In this document: positions 7,067-12,306 of the stretch, in pieces
Position numbering within the stretch: position 1 is the first letter of the stretch
Layout: each line of letters begins with the position of its first letter
NCBI GenBank assembly: GCA_026419815.1
Contig: JAOAKR010000017.1
Coordinates: 1-12,306, forward strand
From: Microcaldota archaeon
GTDB taxonomy: Archaea; Micrarchaeota; Micrarchaeia; CAILAH01
DNA: 12,306 nt
Direction: 5' to 3'
Notes under the pieces: generated by a model
What the model was told of the DNA's origin: nothing
Databases searched by the model: none
Seen by the model: the letters and a program-made list of their open reading frames with translations, nothing else
Program-made: the position numbers and the translations under genes

Positions 7067-7459
7067 CTACCTGACCTCTATCATCTGCTCGCGGTCCTCA
7101 AGGACGACCCTTGCACGGGAAAACGTGCCCGCGTATGACTTGATGCGGCACACAAACTCCCTCCCGTCCTCCGTGGCAACTTTCACAGTGCCCCACATAT
7201 GGCCCGAGGTGAGCGCCACACCGCGTGTGGACGGTATCTTGAGCATAGAGCCCTCATCCTCAATGGTAACCACGTCACCCTTACGGATCCCGCGCACGTG
7301 CGGATACCACAACGGGGTCAGCAGGGTTATCCCAAGCGCAAGCGCAAGCAGCTTTGCGAGCGTTACAAAATCCGCCGTAGGCATAAGTGCGAACGCTATG
7401 AGAGCAGCTGCAAGCGATACAATGAATGTCACAACGATTGCGCGCAGGCTAAAGTTCAA
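7067..7459 (-). CDS. Two-TM protein with small soluble beta-rich domain, TTG start
   Basis: 130 residues, function not recognised. Two hydrophobic helices at about 6-26 and 31-51 form a hairpin. They are followed by a soluble part (55-130) with a run of short strands (GDVVTIEDEG, MWGTVKV, EFVCRIKSYA, RARVVLED, QMIEVR) that looks like a small beta barrel. The topology, a TM hairpin plus C-terminal barrel, recalls NfeD-type partners of membrane proteases, but I see no diagnostic NfeD motif. The only in-frame start is TTG at 7459-7457. It is supported by AGGTGA (7471-7466) six bases upstream, and those bases are the last Arg codon and stop codon of cdc48. The gene is packed between cdc48 and the M50 protease with 6-nt and 0-nt gaps, so a role as membrane adaptor or partner of one of them is a fair inference. 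Confidence 0.75.
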   Translation of the reverse strand: MNFSLRAIVVTFIVSLAAALIAFALMPTADFVTLAKLLALALGITLLTPLWYPHVRGIRKGDVVTIEDEGSMLKIPSTRGVALTSGHMWGTVKVATEDGREFVCRIKSYAGTFSRARVVLEDREQMIEVR

Positions 7460-7465
7460 GCATAA

Positions 7466-9613
7466 TCACCTGTATATCACGCTCTCCATCTTCTTGAATT
7501 TCTCAATCCTGCCTATGTCGCCCTTGGACGCCGACGGCTTTATTGATTCAATTGCCTTGAAGAAGTCTTGCAAGCCTACCTTCTCATTGACCCTGCCGCT
7601 GCGTATGAGTATCATCCCGGCCTCCCTGCATATGCCCTCAATATCGGCGCCCGTGTACCCTTCAGTTGCTTCTGCAAGCTTCTTGAGGCTTACATCGTGG
7701 GCGAGCGGCATGCCCCTTGTGTGCACCTTGAATATTTCCTCCCTTGTCTTCACGTCCGGTATGCCTACCTCAATCACATAGTCAAACCTGCCTGGCCTGA
7801 CAAGCGCAACGTCAAGTATGTCCGGCCTGTTAGTTGCGGCAATCACAACAACGCGCTTTGTGTTGGCGATGCCGTCCATCTCAGTAAGCAGGGTATTCAC
7901 AATCCTCTCCGTAACCTTTGAGCCCTCATCATACCCCCTTACAGGCGCTATCGCGTCAATCTCATCTATAAACACCACGCAGGGTGCGGCCTGCCTTGCC
8001 TTCTTGAATATCTCGCGCACAACCTTCTCGCTCTCGCCAACCCACTTGCTCAGCACTTCTGGGCCCTTGATTGAGATAAAGTTTGCCTGGCTCTCAGTGG
8101 CAACCGCTTTTGCAAGCAGTGTCTTGCCTGTGCCTGGCGGCCCGATGAGCAGGATGCCCTTGCTGGGCCGTATGCCCATCTTCTCAAAATATTCTGGATG
8201 GTTTAGCGGAAGCTCAACTGCCTCATTAAGAAGCTGCTTAGCCTTCTCAAGCCCGCCAATGTCCGTCCACCTGACGTTGGGCACCTCGGTAAATACCTCG
8301 CGCAGAGCTGACGGCAAGATCTCACGCATCGCATCCATAAAGTCCGCGTGCGTAACCTCAATCTTTTCAAGCTCCTCGGCTGGGATTGGCCCCTCAAGGT
8401 CCAAGTCCGGCAGTTTCCTCCTGAGCGCGCGCATCGCCGCCTCCTTGCTTAGGGAATTGATGTCCGCACCAGTGTAGCCGTGCGTGATGTCTGCAATCCT
8501 CTTTATGTCCACATCCTTGCTGAGCGGCATATGCCGGGTGTGTATCTCAAGTATTTCCTCACGTGCATTCCTGTCTGGCACACCAATCTCAATCTCCCTG
8601 TCAAACCTGCCCGGTCTCCTTAATGCCTGGTCTATGGAATTCGGCCTATTGGTCGCGCCAATCACAATAACCTGGCCCCGCGCGTTCAGCCCGTCCATAA
8701 GCGTGAGCAGCTGGCTAACCATCCTCCTTTCAACCTCACCTGTGGCTTCCTCCCGCTTGGGCGCAATCGCATCCAGCTCATCCATAAATATTATGCTTGG
8801 CGAGTTTTCCTCGGCTTCCTTGAACAGCTTTCTCAGCCGTTCCTCACTCTCGCCGACATACTTGCTCACAAGCTCTGGGCCACCGATGTAATAGAAGTTT
8901 GCTTCGCTTTCTGAGGCAACCGCCTTGGCGAGCAGTGTCTTGCCCGTGCCCGGTGGCCCGTATATAAGCACGCCTTTCGGCGGGTCAATGCCAAGCCGTT
9001 GGAACAGCTCAGGGTGCCTGAGCGGGAGCTCAACCATCTCCCTCACTTTCTGTATCTCCTCCTTGAGGCCGCCGATGTCCTCATAGGATATTGACGGTAT
9101 CCTACCCTGCTCCTTTGCAGGCTCGTTCTTGAGCGCCAGTTCTGAATCGTTGCCTACGAGCACTACACCTGTAGGGAACGTCTGTGTCACAACAAGGGGG
9201 AACGGCGTCCCGAATATAGCAACGTAAATCACATCGCCCCTGGTAAGCGCCCTGCCAACCAGCCTTCTCTTGAGGACCTGGTCAAACCCCTGTGAGAACT
9301 GCATCGGCTGCTTGGGCGCCAGCACAATCTTTTTCGCCTCCTTGACATCGGCTTTCTTTATCACTATCTTGTCGCCGATTGCAACCCCTGCGTTCTGCCT
9401 CAGGTAGCCATCCATACGCACGATGCCGTACCCCTCATCACGGGGGTGCGCCTGCCATACGATTGCGGCGGTGGTCTTCTTGCCTTTCAGCTCAACCACA
9501 TCACCGGTTGTGACGTCAAGTTCCTTGCGCGCGGCACTGTCACTCCTCACAATGCCCCTGCCTACATCGTGCTGTAGGGCCTCTGCAACTTTTTGCTCTA
9601 TTTCCTTGACCAT
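7466..9613 (-). CDS. cdc48: Cdc48/p97/VAT-type double-ring AAA+ unfoldase with HbYX tail
   Basis: ATP-driven hexameric unfoldase of the cytoplasm. The 715-residue protein has an N-domain of double-psi barrel plus beta-clam type (about 1-170), then two AAA+ rings. D1 has Walker A GPPGTGKT at 219-226, Walker B IIFMDE at 274-279, sensor N322 and the arginine-finger segment RRPGRF at 332-337. D2 has Walker A at 491-498, Walker B with D550-E551, sensor N595 and VRPGRF at 605-610. Aromatic pore residues are present in both rings (KYVG 251-254, KWVG 523-526). Both ATPase sites look intact. The C-terminus is V-I-Y-R, a hydrophobic-Tyr-any (HbYX) ending of the kind that docks PAN and archaeal Cdc48 onto the 20S proteasome. 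The frame extends upstream to 9868, but the ATG at 9613 matches the family N-terminus and has AGGTG (9624-9620) six bases before it. It leads a tight cluster with a two-TM protein and an M50 protease. Confidence 0.97.
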   Translation of the reverse strand: MVKEIEQKVAEALQHDVGRGIVRSDSAARKELDVTTGDVVELKGKKTTAAIVWQAHPRDEGYGIVRMDGYLRQNAGVAIGDKIVIKKADVKEAKKIVLAPKQPMQFSQGFDQVLKRRLVGRALTRGDVIYVAIFGTPFPLVVTQTFPTGVVLVGNDSELALKNEPAKEQGRIPSISYEDIGGLKEEIQKVREMVELPLRHPELFQRLGIDPPKGVLIYGPPGTGKTLLAKAVASESEANFYYIGGPELVSKYVGESEERLRKLFKEAEENSPSIIFMDELDAIAPKREEATGEVERRMVSQLLTLMDGLNARGQVIVIGATNRPNSIDQALRRPGRFDREIEIGVPDRNAREEILEIHTRHMPLSKDVDIKRIADITHGYTGADINSLSKEAAMRALRRKLPDLDLEGPIPAEELEKIEVTHADFMDAMREILPSALREVFTEVPNVRWTDIGGLEKAKQLLNEAVELPLNHPEYFEKMGIRPSKGILLIGPPGTGKTLLAKAVATESQANFISIKGPEVLSKWVGESEKVVREIFKKARQAAPCVVFIDEIDAIAPVRGYDEGSKVTERIVNTLLTEMDGIANTKRVVVIAATNRPDILDVALVRPGRFDYVIEVGIPDVKTREEIFKVHTRGMPLAHDVSLKKLAEATEGYTGADIEGICREAGMILIRSGRVNEKVGLQDFFKAIESIKPSASKGDIGRIEKFKKMESVIYR

Positions 9614-9628
9614 AATTAACACCTTGTT

Positions 9629-9645
9629 GCGCGCCGCCCGCGCGC
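9629..9645 (-). promoter_or_regulatory. GC hairpin beside the cdc48 ribosome-binding site
   Basis: Perfect 6-bp inverted repeat GCGCGC with a five-base loop, ending four bases before the AGGTG ribosome site of cdc48. If transcription starts upstream of it, a stable hairpin would stand next to the ribosome site in the 5' leader. It could affect translation or mRNA stability. The repeat is seen directly; the role is inference. Confidence 0.4.
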
Positions 9646-9678
9646 GTGAATAGCAGCATATCCCTTTAAGCGCCTTAG

Positions 9679-9687
9679 GTTTAAAAC
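9679..9687 (-). promoter_or_regulatory. Candidate TATA box for cdc48
   Basis: Minus strand GTTTTAAAC, predicted transcription start near 9657 and a leader of about 45 nt that includes the GCGCGC hairpin and the AGGTG ribosome site. CTTAAAGG at 9663-9670 is an alternative that would start the mRNA inside the hairpin. Confidence 0.4.
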
Positions 9688-9733
9688 TGTAATAGCATAT
9701 CGGCAATAAATACCTTTTGACCGCCAGCTTTTG

Positions 9734-9741
9734 CTTATAAT
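9734..9741 (+). promoter_or_regulatory. TATA box for the plus-strand gene at 9775
   Basis: CTTATAAT, predicted transcription start about 9762-9764, so the GTG at 9760 would lie at or before the mRNA end. This favours the ATG at 9775 with a leader of about 11 nt. Confidence 0.5.
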
Positions 9742-9774
9742 CCAACTCCCCTTTAATGTGTGCGGTGTGTGGAT

Positions 9775-10683
9775 ATGACCAGGCAGAAGCCGGAGGATGT
9801 TGAGGCTTACAGGGAGCTCCGCGCGCAGTTGCGCGAGGATGAAAGGCTGCTTTTTGACGCAGTCGCACTCGGGGTGTTCACCGAGGCATACCGCTCGCTG
9901 CGCAGGGAGATACACCAGCAGACTGGCGCAGTCACTGAGGCGGACGCCGAGCAGTTTGCCACACGCGTGATGGCAATAGAGTCACAGCTGATAGATTACC
10001 AGCGCCTGCTAATGGACATTAACCAGTCATTGCAGCAGCCAATCCAGCGTGCAATTGACATTGACAACGCGGATGTGCTTGACAATGCATTCTCAAACTT
10101 CCTGCGCGCAAACCCATCGTTCACATACAGGCAGCTTATGGATTACTTTGAGGAAAGGTATTCAGAGAAACGGCTCATAAAGTATATCGGCCACATACCC
10201 ATATACAAGAAGACGCTCGTGTTTGAGAGGCGTGAGATAGACGCGCGCCTTGAGTCGCTGATTGCGGGGGGTGTGGTGCTCAATATTGGTGCGCAGGACC
10301 CAAAGCAGCGGAAGAAGGAAGGCCTGCCAAAGCTTGACAAGTGCTCGTTCATCTCAATGCCGCTCATATATGCGGTGTTTGCAGGCTCGTGGAACCCCCT
10401 TGCGGTTTACCCGGAAGCCGAGCAGATGCACATCCAGGTTTCAAAGGTGATGCGCGACCTTATGAGCATGGACTTGGAGACCAGCCACGCAGCCAAGATG
10501 CTCAAGCTGCTGTTCAAGGAGCAGGGCCCTGCTGGCTTGCTGCAGAACCTTGCAGGCATAGTTGTAATGTATAGTGAGCAGATGGGCGAGCACCGGCCAG
10601 ATTTCATAGTTGACGGGCCGGAGGGCCCAACAATCGCAGTGCCTGGCGCGGCGCACGATTATGTGGAAACTGTCCGCGTATGA
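9775..10683 (+). CDS. Soluble helix-rich protein of unknown function
   Basis: 302 residues; I do not recognise a family. Residues 5-100 are charged amphipathic helices (many Arg, Glu and Gln, likely coiled or bundled). A middle part (about 103-195) has helix-turn-helix-like spacing (FTYRQLMDYFEERYS, then RREIDARLESLIAGGVV), which might be a winged helix and is a guess. A helical part (215-270) with several Met residues follows, then a short Gly/Pro-rich tail (281-292). There is one cysteine (C190), and no signal peptide or membrane segment. Start choice: ATG at 9775 with GGTG (9764-9767) seven bases before. GTG at 9760 or 9769 is possible, but the TATA box spacing argues against 9760. It is divergent from cdc48 across a 161-nt gap, so shared regulation is possible. 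Convergent with the SGNH hydrolase gene. Confidence 0.75.
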   Translation: MTRQKPEDVEAYRELRAQLREDERLLFDAVALGVFTEAYRSLRREIHQQTGAVTEADAEQFATRVMAIESQLIDYQRLLMDINQSLQQPIQRAIDIDNADVLDNAFSNFLRANPSFTYRQLMDYFEERYSEKRLIKYIGHIPIYKKTLVFERREIDARLESLIAGGVVLNIGAQDPKQRKKEGLPKLDKCSFISMPLIYAVFAGSWNPLAVYPEAEQMHIQVSKVMRDLMSMDLETSHAAKMLKLLFKEQGPAGLLQNLAGIVVMYSEQMGEHRPDFIVDGPEGPTIAVPGAAHDYVETVRV

Positions 10684-10732
10684 ATGCACACATATGGTAG
10701 CTGGGTATAGCGAGTGCAGCACAGGTCGCCCC

Positions 10733-10739
10733 TTTTTTT
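10733..10739 (+). terminator. T7 terminator after the 9775 gene
   Basis: Seven T about 50 nt after the TGA at 10681-10683, followed by a T6 run at 10750-10755 inside the end of the convergent SGNH gene. No matching T-tract is seen for the minus strand in this 62-nt gap. Confidence 0.55.
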
Positions 10740-10745
10740 GCGCAA

Positions 10746-11426
10746 TTACTTTTTTGCCAGCATCTTATAGATGTACTCGGATATGCGCACGTGCCCGCGC
10801 CTCCCAACGTGCAGCCTGTCAACACCCAAATCCTCCTTTTGGAACGCGTGTGCGTGCACGTCCACGAAATAAGCCTTATGCCTCTTTGAAACCCGGCGTA
10901 TGATTCGGTCAAACTGGTCAAACTTCTTCCAAGTCGCGGGGCTTGAGACCTTCATACCTATCGTCCCGTAAATTGCGTGGAACAGCGGAGCGCTCCGGCT
11001 CCTGATACCCCCAAAGTGCCTGAGGTCTGGCAGCCCGAGGACCACAACCCGTTTTGAGCATTGCTTTGCACTGCTGATTATCTTGCCAAGATTTTCCTCA
11101 AACTCGTTCGGTGAGCGGTTCCTGAACACGTCGTTCGCCCCAATCATTATGGTGGCAAGGCTCGCCTTTTTGCCCCTGTGCTTGGCAATCTCCTGCATAC
11201 GCTGCGCCTGTGAAAGCGCACTGCGGGAGGTCGCAAGCGGGTAGGCGAGGTTTGAGAGTCGGTATCCCATCCTCTTCGCGAGATAGGCAGCATAATTGTC
11301 CTGTGAGATGGGTGTGATGAACGTTGAGTTTGTCCCCGCAGTTGTTGAGTCCCCGATCGCAACCATATACTCCCCAACAGTGCCTTTGGGCACACTTTTG
11401 CCGCCCTTCCTGCTTTTCCAAAACAT
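10746..11426 (-). CDS. SGNH/GDSL-family hydrolase, cytoplasmic
   Basis: A serine hydrolase of the SGNH superfamily, whose members cleave esters or acyl groups from lipids or sugars. In the 226-residue protein the blocks appear in order: G25-D-S27-T, with the nucleophile Ser, in a VAIGDST strand; G96-A-N98-D (block III, oxyanion Asn) after ATIMI; and D203-R-L-H206 (block V, catalytic Asp and His) near the C-terminus. The block II glycine is not obvious; the region reads NLAYPLATS. There is no signal peptide; the first 15 residues are basic, so it probably acts inside the cell. The ATG at 11426 is chosen because GGGTGA stands five bases before it. The longer frame to 11528 would overlap the upstream peptidase by 92 nt. 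It follows the M24 peptidase stop by 10 nt. The substrate cannot be told. Confidence 0.88.
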   Translation of the reverse strand: MFWKSRKGGKSVPKGTVGEYMVAIGDSTTAGTNSTFITPISQDNYAAYLAKRMGYRLSNLAYPLATSRSALSQAQRMQEIAKHRGKKASLATIMIGANDVFRNRSPNEFEENLGKIISSAKQCSKRVVVLGLPDLRHFGGIRSRSAPLFHAIYGTIGMKVSSPATWKKFDQFDRIIRRVSKRHKAYFVDVHAHAFQKEDLGVDRLHVGRRGHVRISEYIYKMLAKK

Positions 11427-11436
11427 ATTTTCACCC

Positions 11437-12306
11437 TCATATGCGCCGCGCGCCCTTTTTGCCCACAACAAACATATCCTCGTGCCTGAGCCCGTAAGAT
11501 GCGGTGTATTCTGCCGGCTCAATCGCAATCACCGAATTCTCCTTGAGCTCGCCCTTTGCCTTTTCACCGGCCCACGGGAGTTCGTGCACCTCAAGCCCGA
11601 TGCCGTGGCAGATGCCGTGGGGCATCTTGCCGATGCCGTTCCTCGGCAATATCTTATTTTCAACTTCGTGCACGAACTCACCTATCCCCCTGCCGGCATA
11701 TGCGGCATCCGCAACTTCAAGCATTGCGTGCTGGAGCGCAGCATACCTGGCCTCAAGCTTTCCAAGTGCGCCCACACACCGCGTTATATCTGAGCAGTAG
11801 CCATTATTTTTGGCCCCGAAATCAACAAGCGCATACCCGTGAATCACAGCTTTTCCTGGGATGTGGTGCGGGAACCGCGCGTTGCGGTGTGATGCAACTA
11901 TCGTGCCGAATGAAATGTCAAGCCCCTTCTTGAGCGCCCGCACCCTGAGCGAGAGCGCAACATCATTTTCATGCCTGCCGTGCACACGCTCAGTTTCAAC
12001 AAGCGAGACGGCTGCATCCCTGGCGGCACGCATAAGCGCAATCTCGTGAGTATCCTTAACTTCCCTGAGCGAAAGCAGTTGTTTGCCTGCAGCGCGTGCG
12101 CCGCGCGTGCGCAGCCTCCTGTATACTGGGTAAGGTATGTACGCCGCATCAATCAGGCATTTCCGGAGCCCGACCGCCTCGCGCACTTCCTTGAGCCCAC
12201 CAAACACGCGCACGTCTGCCCATCTGCCGCACAGGTGCCTGCACTGTGCCTCATTCATCCTTGATGTAAACAGTGTTGCATCCCCACTGCGCGACACATA
12301 TAATAT
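11437..12306 (-). CDS. M24-family (Xaa-Pro-type) metallopeptidase, 5' end outside window
   Basis: A two-metal peptidase of the pita-bread fold that removes N-terminal residues or splits dipeptides, probably next to proline. Counting from the GTG codon at 12297, all five metal ligands are visible: D159 (ALVDFG), D170 (SDITR), H231 (ICHGIG), E260 (AIEPAEY) and E273 (LRHED). The catalytic histidines H145 (FPHHIPGK) and H238 (EVHELP) are also present, the pattern of Xaa-Pro dipeptidase/aminopeptidase (M24B) rather than methionine aminopeptidase. The frame is open to the window edge (Ile-Leu-Tyr before the GTG). The N-terminal creatinase-like domain seems only half present (about 70-80 residues), so I read it as truncated by the edge; a GTG start at 12297 is the alternative. 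The TGA stop overlaps the ribosome site of the SGNH hydrolase gene, suggesting coupled translation. Confidence 0.9.
   Translation of the reverse strand: MLYVSRSGDATLFTSRMNEAQCRHLCGRWADVRVFGGLKEVREAVGLRKCLIDAAYIPYPVYRRLRTRGARAAGKQLLSLREVKDTHEIALMRAARDAAVSLVETERVHGRHENDVALSLRVRALKKGLDISFGTIVASHRNARFPHHIPGKAVIHGYALVDFGAKNNGYCSDITRCVGALGKLEARYAALQHAMLEVADAAYAGRGIGEFVHEVENKILPRNGIGKMPHGICHGIGLEVHELPWAGEKAKGELKENSVIAIEPAEYTASYGLRHEDMFVVGKKGARRI

Noticed and set aside
6969..7781. Open plus-strand frame of 270 codons
   Set aside because: It spans the ends of four well-supported minus-strand features and has no coherent fold or start signal.
7818..8477. Open plus-strand frame of 219 codons opposite cdc48
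   Set aside because: Antisense shadow: Ser-rich composition with no domain pattern, while the opposite strand has complete AAA+ motifs.
9614..9868. N-terminal extension of 85 codons on cdc48
   Set aside because: The added residues do not look like a Cdc48 N-domain, cross the divergent promoter region and the start of the plus-strand gene, and the ATG at 9613 has its own ribosome site.
11427..11528. Longer start for the SGNH hydrolase
   Set aside because: It would overlap the M24 peptidase, which has all its catalytic residues, and the inner ATG has a strong ribosome site.
1..12306. tRNA or rRNA genes, CRISPR arrays, insertion sequences, attachment sites
   Set aside because: No cloverleaf-like stretch, regularly spaced direct repeats, transposase motifs or terminal inverted repeats seen; there is also no gene-free stretch longer than about 160 nt.

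Overview
The window reads as a piece of an archaeal chromosome with a moderately high G+C content. It is gene-dense and has no rRNA, tRNA, CRISPR array or insertion sequence that I can see. The archaeal signs are a two-ring Cdc48/VAT-type AAA+ ATPase, A/T-rich TATA-like boxes about 25-45 nt before several starts, GGTGA/GGAGG ribosome sites, T-tract terminators, and a set of small genes I cannot match to a well-known family. A DPANN-type lineage (for example Micrarchaeota or Diapherotrites) would fit, but that is an impression and not a demonstrated assignment.

Layout, left to right. Positions 1-3300 are all on the minus strand. They hold, in transcription order, a secreted or anchored type I membrane protein of unknown function (3300-2512), a HEAT-like repeat protein with a C-terminal membrane segment (2452-1550), cysteinyl-tRNA synthetase (1495-53), and the first eight codons of another gene (24-1), tentatively ribosomal protein uL11. 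A short divergent promoter region (3301-3338) separates these from two plus-strand genes: a metallo-beta-lactamase-fold protein with altered metal ligands (3339-3965) and a small four-cysteine zinc-ribbon-like protein (3983-4339). These end in a T-tract that faces the terminator of the next minus-strand block.

Positions 4407-9613 are again minus strand. They form the most interesting part: Cdc48 (9613-7466), a TTG-started two-TM protein with a small soluble beta-rich domain (7459-7067), an M50 site-2-type intramembrane metalloprotease (7066-6443) and a K+-independent membrane pyrophosphatase (6374-4407). The first three are packed with gaps of 6 and 0 nt. The last codon and stop of cdc48 form the Shine-Dalgarno sequence of the next gene. 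Cdc48 ends in Ile-Tyr-Arg, a proteasome-docking HbYX motif. I read this as a likely membrane-protein quality-control unit (unfoldase, membrane adaptor, intramembrane protease), with the proton-pumping pyrophosphatase downstream, probably also from its own promoter.

A 161-nt divergent intergenic region contains a perfect GCGCGC hairpin just before the cdc48 ribosome site. It separates cdc48 from a plus-strand gene for a soluble, helix-rich protein of unknown function (9775-10683). The window ends with a minus-strand pair: an M24 Xaa-Pro-type peptidase, cut by the right edge, and a cytoplasmic SGNH/GDSL hydrolase, separated by 10 nt and probably translationally coupled.
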